Positions 1 to 8,037 of a stretch of DNA of 31,674 nt are shown piece by piece. The DNA is from Bog-756 sp050014755. Lineage in GTDB: Bacteria; Actinomycetota; Acidimicrobiia; Acidimicrobiales; RAAP-2. The number at the start of each line of letters is the position of its first letter. The stretch's first letter is position 1. Below the pieces are notes generated by a model that was given only the letters and a program-made list of their open reading frames with translations, did no database searches and had not been told where the DNA came from. The DNA lies in the NCBI GenBank assembly GCA_050014755.1, contig JBEKCS010000041.1:1-31674 (forward strand), given 5' to 3'. A program made the translations under genes and the position numbers.

Positions 1-1
1 C

Positions 2-1003
2 CAGCGCCGCCTACGCGACCTCGGCCACGAGACCCGGTGTGTGCGCAACGTCACCGACGTCGACGACGACATCCTGCGCAAGGCCCGGGAGCTCGGCGTG
101 CACTACCTCGACCTGGCCGCCGAGGAGATCGCCCGCTTCGACCGGGACATGGATGCGCTCGGGCTGATCCCGGCGTGGTCCGAGCCACGGGCCACCTCGG
201 CCATCGCCGAGATCCTGACCCTCATCGGCACCGTGCTCGACTCCGGCAATGCCTACCAGGCGGGCGGCGCGGTCTACTTCGACGTGACCACCTTCCCCCG
301 CTTCGGCGAGATCAGCCACTTCGACCCGGAGACCATGCTTGCCATGGCGGCCGAGCACGGAGGCAACCCCGGCGACCCGAACAAGCGGCACCCGCTCGAC
401 TTCGTCCTGTGGCAGCCGTCGCTCCCCGACGAGCCGGCGTGGGAGTCGCGGTGGGGACGGGGCCGGCCGGGTTGGCACATCGAGTGCTCGGCGCTGGTGC
501 TTCGCGAGCTGGGGGAGACCATCGACGTCCATGGCGGTGGGCGCGATCTCGTCTTCCCCCACCACGAGTGCGAGACGGCGCAGTCGGAGGCGGCCACCGG
601 CACCTCCTTCGTGCGGCACTGGCTGCACGTCGGCCTGGTCGGGTTGGACGGGACCAAGATGTCGAAGTCGCTCGGCAACCTGGTCTTCGTGGGCGACCTG
701 CTGAAGGAGTGGGAGCCCGCCGCGGTCCGACTCGCCCTGCTGTCCCATCACTACCGCCCCGACTGGCAGTGGTCCGACGGTGACCTGGTCCGGGCCGCAG
801 CCCGACTGCAGGCGTGGCGGTCGGCGAGCGGGCCGGGCGATCCGGGGGACAACCTCGGTTCGGACGAGGACGGGCTGTGGCGGGTCCGGGCCGCGCTCGA
901 CGCCGATCTCGACACACCGGGCGCACTCGCCGCCCTGGACGACGAGGCGTCGCTCGGGCGCTCCGTGGTCCAGGGGGCCGCGTTGCTGGGCGTTACCCTG
1001 TAG
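2..1003 (+). CDS. mshC: MshC-like cysteine ligase (CysS family), 5' partial
   Basis: Class I aminoacyl-tRNA-synthetase-like enzyme whose N-terminus lies before the window; the frame is open from base 2. Visible landmarks are NVTDVDDDIL near the start, GWHIECSAL, the zinc/adenylate region HGGGRDLVFPHHE and the KMSKS loop at about 656-670. After KMSKS it reads GNLVFV and HHYRPDWQW and ends about 110 residues later, without the extra C-terminal anticodon-side domain of CysS. Those features fit MshC, which joins cysteine to glucosaminyl-inositol in mycothiol synthesis, better than cysteinyl-tRNA synthetase, but the families are close relatives. The gene sits 66 bases before thrS on the same strand. 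Family certain; MshC rather than CysS is an inference. Confidence 0.72.
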   Translation, partial: QRRLRDLGHETRCVRNVTDVDDDILRKARELGVHYLDLAAEEIARFDRDMDALGLIPAWSEPRATSAIAEILTLIGTVLDSGNAYQAGGAVYFDVTTFPRFGEISHFDPETMLAMAAEHGGNPGDPNKRHPLDFVLWQPSLPDEPAWESRWGRGRPGWHIECSALVLRELGETIDVHGGGRDLVFPHHECETAQSEAATGTSFVRHWLHVGLVGLDGTKMSKSLGNLVFVGDLLKEWEPAAVRLALLSHHYRPDWQWSDGDLVRAAARLQAWRSASGPGDPGDNLGSDEDGLWRVRAALDADLDTPGALAALDDEASLGRSVVQGAALLGVTL

Positions 1004-1069
1004 GCCTGACCGGACATCCCGGGACCCGTTCCGGGTCCGGGCCGGTCCCGTCAACGAAAGGCACCACTC

Positions 1070-3070
1070 ATGGCAGGCGTCACCGTCCGACTCCCTGACG
1101 GCAGCACCAAGGAGTTCGAGCCCGGCACCACGGCCCTCCAGTTCGCCCAGTCGATCGGCCCCCGGTTGGCCAAGGCTGCCGTGGCGGCCACCTTCGACGG
1201 GAAGCCGGTCGACCTGTCGAGCGCCCTGCCGGACGGTGCCGAAGTGACGGTGGTGACCACGACGACCCCGCTCGGCCGCGAGGTCCTCCGGCACTCGACG
1301 GCCCACGTGCTGGCCCAGGCCGTGCTGCGGCTGTGGCCGGGCGCCCACTTCGCCATCGGCCCGGTCATCGAGGACGGGTTCTACTACGACTTCGAGCTTC
1401 CCGGCGGGGCCCACTTCACCGACGAGGACCTGGAGCGGATCGCCGCCGAGATGCGGGCGATCATGGCCGAGGACCAGCCGTTCGTCCGTCACGAGCACAC
1501 CATTGACGAGGGCCTCGAGCTCTTCGGCGACCAGCCGTTCAAGCGCGAGATCATCGAGGCGGTGGGGGCCGGCCAGGACGAGGTCGACGCCGCGTCGGAG
1601 GGTGCCGGCGAGCACGGCGTATCGACCTACTGGAACTCCCCGGCGTTCACCGACCTGTGCCGCGGACCCCACGTGCCGTCGACCGGGAGGCTCGGGCACT
1701 TCGCCCTGATGCGGGTGGCCGGCGCGTACTGGCGGGGCGACGAGAAGCGCCAGCAGCTCCAGCGGATCTACGGCACCGCGTGGGAGTCCGAGGAGGCGCT
1801 GGCCGAGCACCTCCACCGACTCGAGGAGGCGGAGAAGCGCGACCACCGCAAGCTCGGGGTGGAGCTCGACCTGTTCAGCTTCCCCCACGAACTGGGGGGC
1901 GGACTGGCCGTCTGGCATCCGAAGGGCGGCATCGTCCGCAAGCTCATGGAGGACTACAGCCGGGAGCGTCACGCGTCGGGCGGCTACGAGTTCGTGTTCA
2001 CCCCGCACCTGGCCAACGCCAACCTGTTCGAGACCTCGGGCCACCTCGGGTTCTACCGCGACGGCATGTACCCGCCCATGGAGATGGACAACGGGACGTA
2101 CTACCCGAAGCCCATGAACTGCCCGATGCACTGCCTCATCTACGCCAGCCGCCAGCGCAGCTACCGCGAGCTGCCGCTCCGGCTGTTCGAGCTCGGGACG
2201 GTCTACCGCTACGAGCGTGCCGGCACCCTCCACGGGTTGATGCGGATCCGGGGGTTCACCCAGGACGACAGCCACATCTACTGCACCGAGGAGCAGCTGG
2301 TAGACGAGATCGGGTCCCTCCTCGAGTTCGTGATGAGCGTGCTGACCGCATTCGGGTTCACCGAATTCACGGCGAACCTCTCCACCAAGGATCCCGAGAA
2401 GTACGTGGGAAGCGACGAGATCTGGGACAAGGCCACCGAGGCATTGCGCCTGGCACTGGTGGCGAGCGGCCTCCCCTTCGAGGTCAAGGAAGGCGACGCG
2501 GCGTTCTACGGGCCCAAGATCGACATCGACGTGCGGGACGCCATCGGCCGGACGTGGCAGCTCAGCACCATCCAGTGCGACTTCAACCATCCCGAGCGGT
2601 TCGGCCTGGAGTACGTCGGGGCCGACAACAGTCGGCACCGACCGATCATGCTCCACCGGGCACTGTTCGGTTCGATCGAGCGCTTCTTCGCCATCCTGGT
2701 CGAGCACTACGCCGGCGCGCTGCCGACGTGGCTCTCGCCCGAGCAGGTGCGGGTGCTCGGTGTGCGCGACGACCACCAGGGATACGCCGACGAGGTCGCC
2801 GCGACCCTGCGGGCCGAGGGCGTGCGGGTGGAGGTCGACCCGGCCGATGAGCCGCTCGGCGCCCGGATCCGGCGGGCCAAGCTGCTCAAGATCCCGTACA
2901 TCCTGGTGGTGGGCGACGACGATGTCGCAGCCGGCACGGTCGGGGTGAACCAGCGGGGGAGCGAGCGCCCCGAGCGCGGGGTGCCGATCGCGCTGTTCAC
3001 CGGGGCGGTGCTGCGCGAGATCGACGACCGGACCACGCCCGAGGTGTCCGATCCCGGCGATGGATCATGA
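1070..3070 (+). CDS. thrS: Threonyl-tRNA synthetase
   Basis: Charges tRNA-Thr with threonine in the cytoplasm. The 666-residue protein has the full bacterial layout: N-terminal TGS domain (about 1-62), second editing domain opening with HSTAHVLAQA (about 74-230), class II catalytic core with motif 2 around YRYERAGTLHGL, zinc-site cysteine C351 in PMNCPMHC, motif 3 near HRALFGSIERF, and a C-terminal anticodon-binding domain (about 560-655). Start is ATG at 1070, preceded by an AAAGG-type ribosome site. Its end overlaps the start of the HIT gene by 11 bases, so the two are probably translationally coupled. The thrS-HIT-pgsA order is the usual actinobacterial one. Confidence 0.97.
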   Translation: MAGVTVRLPDGSTKEFEPGTTALQFAQSIGPRLAKAAVAATFDGKPVDLSSALPDGAEVTVVTTTTPLGREVLRHSTAHVLAQAVLRLWPGAHFAIGPVIEDGFYYDFELPGGAHFTDEDLERIAAEMRAIMAEDQPFVRHEHTIDEGLELFGDQPFKREIIEAVGAGQDEVDAASEGAGEHGVSTYWNSPAFTDLCRGPHVPSTGRLGHFALMRVAGAYWRGDEKRQQLQRIYGTAWESEEALAEHLHRLEEAEKRDHRKLGVELDLFSFPHELGGGLAVWHPKGGIVRKLMEDYSRERHASGGYEFVFTPHLANANLFETSGHLGFYRDGMYPPMEMDNGTYYPKPMNCPMHCLIYASRQRSYRELPLRLFELGTVYRYERAGTLHGLMRIRGFTQDDSHIYCTEEQLVDEIGSLLEFVMSVLTAFGFTEFTANLSTKDPEKYVGSDEIWDKATEALRLALVASGLPFEVKEGDAAFYGPKIDIDVRDAIGRTWQLSTIQCDFNHPERFGLEYVGADNSRHRPIMLHRALFGSIERFFAILVEHYAGALPTWLSPEQVRVLGVRDDHQGYADEVAATLRAEGVRVEVDPADEPLGARIRRAKLLKIPYILVVGDDDVAAGTVGVNQRGSERPERGVPIALFTGAVLREIDDRTTPEVSDPGDGS

Positions 3071-3611
3071 GCCGGCGGCCGTGACCCTCGAACGGCTGTG
3101 GGCCGGCTGGCGCGCCGCGTACGTGACCGGGACGGGCACCGGCCCGACACCGAATCCGGCCGGGGCCGACGACCCGGACCACTGCGTCTTCTGTCGGATC
3201 GCGGCCAGCGGCCCGCCGTCGCCCGACAACGGGGTGCTGTGGGTGGGGCGGACCGTGCTGGTGGTGCTCAACGCCTACCCGTACGCGAGCGGGCACCTCA
3301 TGGCCGTCCCGCTGCGCCACGTCCGCACCCTGGGCGACCTGTCCGACGACGAGGGCACCGAACTGTGGACGGCGCTCCGCCTCGGCGTCGGTGCCCTCGA
3401 GCGCGGGTACGGACCCGAAGGGATCAACCTCGGTGCCAACCTCGGTGAGGCGGCCGGAGCGGGGATCCCGCGGCATCTCCACCTCCACGCCGTGCCCCGG
3501 TGGAAGGGCGACACCAACTTCATGACCGCGGTGGCCGACACCCGGGTCCTACCCGAGACGCTGGCCTCGAGTTGGGAGCGACTCGTCGCGGCGTGGCCGG
3601 AGGCCGGATAG
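3060..3611 (+). CDS. HIT-family nucleotide phosphorylase/hydrolase (Ap4A phosphorylase-like)
   Basis: A 183-residue histidine-triad protein. The catalytic HxHxH triad is H139-L-H141-L-H143 followed by AVPRW, and a C42-V-F-C45 pair at the start of the domain is a likely zinc site. The stretch NAYPYASGHLMAVPLRH is typical of the actinobacterial HIT proteins next to thrS (Rv2613c type), which act on diadenosine polyphosphates. Exact substrate cannot be read from sequence. ATG at 3060 overlaps the thrS stop at 3068-3070. The first ~35 residues are a variable extension. Confidence 0.9.
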   Translation: MDHEPAAVTLERLWAGWRAAYVTGTGTGPTPNPAGADDPDHCVFCRIAASGPPSPDNGVLWVGRTVLVVLNAYPYASGHLMAVPLRHVRTLGDLSDDEGTELWTALRLGVGALERGYGPEGINLGANLGEAAGAGIPRHLHLHAVPRWKGDTNFMTAVADTRVLPETLASSWERLVAAWPEAG

Positions 3612-3685
3612 TCACGACCGGCCGACGGAGGGCCGTCCCCGAGGGGAGAGCCCCAAGGGGAGTCACAGACAGACGGGAGGACGAC

Positions 3686-4138
3686 ATGCAGGTGAAGGAA
3701 CTCGGGCACCTGGTGCTCTACGTGCAGGACCTGGAGCGGTCGGCAGCGTTCTACGGCGACGTGCTCGGCTGGGATCGGGCGTTCCCGACCACTCTCGGAT
3801 TCCCGGCCGCCGCGTTCACCTCGGGGCGCACCCACCACGAGCTGCTCCTCATCGAGGTCGGTGAGGGTGCCGCGCCGGTGCCGGAGGGCCGCCGTCTCGG
3901 CATGTACCACTTCGGACTGAAGGTGGGCGACTCGGACGATGAGCTGCGCGAGGTCGTCGAGCACCTGGCCGAGGTGGGGGTCACGATCGTCGGAGCCAGC
4001 GACCACACCGTCACCCACAGCCTGTACGTGCTCGATCCCGACGGCAACGAACTCGAGCTCTACATCGACGTGCCGGGCGTCGACTGGAAATCGGACCCGG
4101 GCCTGATCATGGCCCCGATCCGCCCTCTCGTCCTCTGA
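3686..4138 (+). CDS. VOC superfamily (glyoxalase/extradiol dioxygenase fold) protein
   Basis: A 150-residue vicinal-oxygen-chelate protein with two beta-alpha-beta-beta-beta modules. The first opens with LGHLVLYVQDLERSAAFY (candidate metal ligand H8), the second with GMYHFGLKV, and it closes with DPDGNELELYID, where E124 is the expected last metal ligand. This pattern resembles catechol 2,3-dioxygenase or glyoxalase-like enzymes; the substrate is unknown. The start ATG 3686 was chosen because GGGAGG lies 8 bases upstream; the frame is open further 5' but that part has no homology-like content. It is not part of the usual thrS-pgsA cluster, so it is probably an insertion in this lineage. Confidence 0.85.
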   Translation: MQVKELGHLVLYVQDLERSAAFYGDVLGWDRAFPTTLGFPAAAFTSGRTHHELLLIEVGEGAAPVPEGRRLGMYHFGLKVGDSDDELREVVEHLAEVGVTIVGASDHTVTHSLYVLDPDGNELELYIDVPGVDWKSDPGLIMAPIRPLVL

Positions 4139-4253
4139 CCGGTTGGCCGGCCGGCGTATAACCGCTGTGACCAGGGAGTTCGTGGCCCGCAGCCGGACCG
4201 CTGCCTGTAGCTAGCGGGTGGTAGTCTTGTGGGAACCATCAAGAGGAGCGCAC

Positions 4254-5045
4254 ATGTTCGACGGTCGTTGGCGCGACACGGTGGACCGGGCGACCGGACC
4301 GGTCGGTCGCACACTGCAGCAGGTCGGCATCTCGGCCGACGTGCTGACTGCGACCGGGCTGATCTCGGCCGCCGCCACAGCAGTTGCGGTGGCCACGGGT
4401 CATCTGCACCTGGCCATCGTCCTCCTCGTCCTGACCGGTCTCCACGACCTGCTCGACGGTCCGGTGGCCAAGGCCTCGGGTACCTCGTCGGTCCGGGGAG
4501 CGTTCTTCGATTCGGTGACCGACCGGGTGTCCGACGCGCTCATCCTCGGTGGTATCGCGTGGTATCTCGTGTCGACCCACCCCGGCCATCTGGTGCTCCT
4601 TCCCTTCGCCGTACTCGGCGTGACCTCGCTCGTCTCCTACCAGCGGGCCAAGGCCGAGTCGCTCGGCATCTCCGCCAAGGGCGGCCTCATGGAACGGGCC
4701 GAGCGGATGATCCTGCTCGGCATCGGGTTCCTGTCGGCCTCGTTCCTCGTCCCGGTGCTGTGGATCATGCTGGTCCTGACGGCGGCGACCGCGGTCGGTC
4801 GGTTCGCCAAGGTGTGGCGTCTGGCCGAGGCCCCGGCGAGCGGCGCCTCCCGGCGGGTCCGGCGCACCCGAACCGGAGTGCGGGCAACCAGCCGCGGCGC
4901 GGCGCGATCGGCCGGACGTACCTCGTCGGCATCGCGCTGGCGGGCCCGTCGCCAAGGTGAGCTCTCGAGCCGCTCCGGTAGGACGTGGAGGGCCCGCCAG
5001 GCCCGTACCGGTGTCCGCCAACGAGCCGGCCGGCGCCATGGCTGA
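4254..5045 (+). CDS. pgsA: CDP-alcohol phosphatidyltransferase, probable phosphatidylinositol-phosphate synthase
   Basis: Integral membrane enzyme that would transfer a phosphatidyl group from CDP-diacylglycerol to inositol phosphate, the first step to PI and PIMs. The family signature is at residues 65-90: D65-x2-D68-G69-x2-A72-K73-x8-G82-x3-D86-x3-D90. The usual arginine after the alanine is lysine here. Several hydrophobic helices fill about residues 38-185. A very Arg-rich tail (about 196-263) follows. Start ATG 4254 has AGAGGAG at 4242-4248. Position after thrS-HIT and before the PatA-like acyltransferase matches the PI-phosphate synthase of actinobacteria (Rv2612c position), so that role is preferred over phosphatidylglycerophosphate synthase. 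Confidence 0.87.
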   Translation: MFDGRWRDTVDRATGPVGRTLQQVGISADVLTATGLISAAATAVAVATGHLHLAIVLLVLTGLHDLLDGPVAKASGTSSVRGAFFDSVTDRVSDALILGGIAWYLVSTHPGHLVLLPFAVLGVTSLVSYQRAKAESLGISAKGGLMERAERMILLGIGFLSASFLVPVLWIMLVLTAATAVGRFAKVWRLAEAPASGASRRVRRTRTGVRATSRGAARSAGRTSSASRWRARRQGELSSRSGRTWRARQARTGVRQRAGRRHG

Positions 5046-5094
5046 GCCACTCCGCTGCGGAACCGGTATCTGTACCGGCGAGGACTGAGATCCG

Positions 5095-6000
5095 ATGGAC
5101 AAGGGGCAGATGGTCTACCGGACCTATACGACGTTGGGTCGATGCATCTCCGCGCTTCCCGAGTCGGTCGCGCTCGGCCTCGGTGACGTGGTCGGCGACC
5201 TGATGTTCCGGGTCCGCCATGACCAGCGGGCCATGGTCACGACCAACCTCCGGCGCGTGCTCGGGGCGGACGGTGACGACGCGGTGGTCCTGGACCGTTG
5301 GGCCCGCCGGTCGTTCCGTGCCTACGCCCGGTATTGGGTGGAGGGGGCTCGCCTCCCCGGCACAGCCCCGGACGAGGTCGTCCAGCACACGTTCGTCGAC
5401 GGCCTGGACCATCTCCGTCGGGGGATGGACCGCGGCAAGGGGGTGATCCTCGCGCTCCCCCACATCGGCAGTTGGGAGTACGGGGGCGCGTTCCTGGCCA
5501 CCCAGAACATGCCCATGACCGCCGTCGCCGAGCGCATCGAGCCGCCCGCGCTGTTCGACTACTTCGTCGAGCAGCGCGGCGCCATGGGGCTGACCATCGT
5601 GCCGCTCGACCAGCATTCGGGCGGCGCACTGTTGTCCACCCTCCGATCCGGTGGGCTGGTCGGACTGCTGTGCGACCGCGACATCGAGGGCACCGGCATC
5701 GAGGTGGACTTCTTCGGCGAACGGACGACGATGCCCGCCGGCCCGGCCACCTTGGCGCTTCGCACGGGGGCCACCCTCTGCACGGGGGCGGTCTACAGCG
5801 GCCCGGGGCAGGACCACCGGGCCCTGGTGGAGCCTCCGATGGACACCACCCGTGGCGACTCGCTGCGGGACGACGTGACCCGGCTCACCCAGGAGATCGC
5901 CACCCGGCTCGAAGGACTGATCCGCCGTGCGCCCGAGCAGTGGCACGTGTTCCAGCCCCTGTGGCTCGCCGACCGCCCGCTCGAAGGTGCGGTCGCATGA
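5095..6000 (+). CDS. PatA-like phosphatidylinositol mannoside acyltransferase (LpxL/HtrB family)
   Basis: A 301-residue membrane-associated acyltransferase. The catalytic H-x4-D/E signature is H123-IGSW-E128, in the stretch ALPHIGSWEYGG. Later family blocks are LLCDRDIEGTG and the FFGERTTMPAGPATLA region, and a C-terminal QWHVFQPLW. In actinobacteria this gene lies between PI-phosphate synthase and PimA and acylates PIM glycolipids; here that order is kept, except that a GGDEF gene intervenes before the mannosyltransferase. Its stop overlaps the next ATG (ATGA at 5997-6000), so the two genes are probably co-translated. Confidence 0.9.
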   Translation: MDKGQMVYRTYTTLGRCISALPESVALGLGDVVGDLMFRVRHDQRAMVTTNLRRVLGADGDDAVVLDRWARRSFRAYARYWVEGARLPGTAPDEVVQHTFVDGLDHLRRGMDRGKGVILALPHIGSWEYGGAFLATQNMPMTAVAERIEPPALFDYFVEQRGAMGLTIVPLDQHSGGALLSTLRSGGLVGLLCDRDIEGTGIEVDFFGERTTMPAGPATLALRTGATLCTGAVYSGPGQDHRALVEPPMDTTRGDSLRDDVTRLTQEIATRLEGLIRRAPEQWHVFQPLWLADRPLEGAVA

Positions 6001-8030
6001 GCTGGGTGGACCGCACCCGCCGGGGCAGGCGCGACCGGCGTGAACCCGACGGCGCCGACCGGAACGACGATGGACAGGCGCTTCCGTCGCGGGCGGTGCC
6101 CGAACTCGGCACACAGGAGTTCGAGGTGCGTGGCCGCGCCGACATCGGCAACGGTCGGGCCGGCAACGGCCGCGACAACGGCCACGGGGCGAACGGCAAC
6201 GGCCACGCCGCGAACGGCAACGGGACGGGCTTCCCCGGGGCGGACCGGGTAACCGACCATCCGAGGTTGCCGGTGGCCGGCGAGCCCCAGCTGTACTCGG
6301 TCGTCCTCCTCGAGGCCGATGTGGTCGCCGTGGTGTCCGTCGAGGGCCGGCTCGTCTTCGTGAGCGCCTCGGCCGAGCGGCTGTTCGGGTACGACGTACG
6401 CGACGCGATCGGCCGCGACGTCTTCGAGCTGTTCGACGACGACAGCGAACTGCTGGTCCGAAACCTGTTCGACGATCTGATCACCCGCCGCCGGTTGTCG
6501 GTCTCGCTCGACCTCCGCGCCGTTCCGGCGGACGGGCGCGAGCTCGACCTTGAACTCGTCGCGGCCAACCATCAGGACGATCCGGTGGGCGGCGTCGTCG
6601 TGACCATCCGTGACGTCACCGATCGCCAGCGGATCGATCTGGGGGACCACGCGGGCGACAGGCGCCAGAACGCCCTGCTCGAGTCGCTGGCCGACGGCCT
6701 GGTGATGGTGGACGCCCGTGGCACCGTCGTGCTGGTGAACGAGGCCTTCGAGATCATGTTCCACGCGCCTCGGATCCGCAACCTCGGTAGGAAGCTCGAG
6801 GACCTCATCGTCGAGGCCTGCGACAGCGGCCTCGAACTGTTCGACGATTCCGGCGAGACCATCGAGCCCCACGAGCATCCGGTGCTGGTCAGCCTTCGTC
6901 GTGGACGCCGTGTCGACGGGGCGGTGATCGGCTACCGGACCGGCGACTCGGTCGCGGGGTGGGTGCGGATCAACGCACAGCCGGTCCTCGGCCCCGACGG
7001 CAGCGTCACCGGCGCCGTCGGCTCGTTCAGCGACATCAGCGATTCGCGGAGGTCCGCCTACGCACTGCGTCAGGAGGAGGAGTTCCTGCGCGTCCTGCTC
7101 GACACCCTCGACGAGGGCATCGTGGCCTGTGACGCCCAAGGGCGGATGACCATCTTCAACCCCGCGGCCCGGCGCCTCCACGGACTGGACGACTCGGTCG
7201 AGCCGATCGGCCGCCTGCCGGCGAGCCGGATGCTCCGCCGTCCGGACGGGTCGCCCATCGAACCCGAGGAGAATCCGCTCCTGTTGGCCATGTCGGGGGA
7301 GCGGCTCCACAACGTCGAGATCATCCTCGTCACCAGCGAGGGCGAGCAGCGCAAGGTCAGCGTCAACGGGCAGGCGCTGGTCGACGAGGACGGATGGAAG
7401 CTCGGGGCGGTCGTGGCCATGCACGACGTGACCGAGCAGAAGCTCAACGAGGAGCGCCTGGCCGACCTGGCCCACCATGATCCGCTGACCGGACTGGCCA
7501 ACCGCAACCTCCTGGCCGACCGCATGCGCGAGGCGGTCGAGGAGCTGCGCACGTTGCCCGCACAGACGATTCGTCGCCGCGGTCCCGCAGAGGCTCCGGA
7601 CGACGCCCGTGCACAGCCCGAGCATCCGGGCGTGGCGGTGTACCTGCTCGACCTGGACAACTTCAAGGACATCAACGACGAGTTCGGCCACGACGTGGGC
7701 GACGACCTGCTGGTGGCGGTGGCCCGACGCCTGTTGGCCATCGTTCGGCCGTCGGACACGGTGGCCAGGCTGGGCGGCGACGAGTTCGTGGTGGTGTGCG
7801 GGGTCGAGAGCGGCGAGGAGGAGATGCTCCGGATCGCCCAGCGGATCTCGGTGGCGTTGGCCCGGCCGTACCGGATCGACGGGCGCACCCTGGTGGCCGA
7901 GGCTTCGGTCGGAGGGGTGTTCGTGGACGATCCCGACACCGATCCGTCGAGACTGCTGAGCCTGGCCGACGACGCCATGTACGGCGTCAAGTGGAGCCGG
8001 CGCCGCCAGCGTCGCCCGATGACGGACTGA
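5997..8030 (+). CDS. PAS-PAS-PAS-GGDEF diguanylate cyclase
   Basis: A 677-residue sensor enzyme predicted to make cyclic di-GMP. After a charged N-terminus and an Asn/Gly-rich linker (about 50-79) come three PAS-like domains at about 101-215, 224-345 and 362-475, each with the NxAxxxLxG or similar PAS pattern and the second and third ending in DISDS and DVTEQ-type exits. The cyclase domain begins at LAHHDPLTGLANR (about 491) and has an intact active site G593-G-D-E-F597. R584-P-S-D587 sits five residues before it and fits the RxxD product-inhibition site. A ~28-residue insert lies between the first helix and the LLDLDNFK strand. No EAL domain and no membrane segments, so it is probably cytoplasmic. 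It starts inside the stop codon of the acyltransferase. Confidence 0.93.
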   Translation: MSWVDRTRRGRRDRREPDGADRNDDGQALPSRAVPELGTQEFEVRGRADIGNGRAGNGRDNGHGANGNGHAANGNGTGFPGADRVTDHPRLPVAGEPQLYSVVLLEADVVAVVSVEGRLVFVSASAERLFGYDVRDAIGRDVFELFDDDSELLVRNLFDDLITRRRLSVSLDLRAVPADGRELDLELVAANHQDDPVGGVVVTIRDVTDRQRIDLGDHAGDRRQNALLESLADGLVMVDARGTVVLVNEAFEIMFHAPRIRNLGRKLEDLIVEACDSGLELFDDSGETIEPHEHPVLVSLRRGRRVDGAVIGYRTGDSVAGWVRINAQPVLGPDGSVTGAVGSFSDISDSRRSAYALRQEEEFLRVLLDTLDEGIVACDAQGRMTIFNPAARRLHGLDDSVEPIGRLPASRMLRRPDGSPIEPEENPLLLAMSGERLHNVEIILVTSEGEQRKVSVNGQALVDEDGWKLGAVVAMHDVTEQKLNEERLADLAHHDPLTGLANRNLLADRMREAVEELRTLPAQTIRRRGPAEAPDDARAQPEHPGVAVYLLDLDNFKDINDEFGHDVGDDLLVAVARRLLAIVRPSDTVARLGGDEFVVVCGVESGEEEMLRIAQRISVALARPYRIDGRTLVAEASVGGVFVDDPDTDPSRLLSLADDAMYGVKWSRRRQRRPMTD

Positions 8031-8037
8031 CCCGGCG

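Noticed and set aside
11..2776. 921-codon open frame on the minus strand
   Set aside because: It lies fully over mshC and thrS. High-GC genes with G/C third positions leave the opposite frame free of stops, and its sequence shows no family motif.
6147..6232. Short repeat array (AACGG units) as CRISPR-like or regulatory repeat
   Set aside because: It encodes the Asn/Gly linker of the GGDEF protein; no regular spacers.
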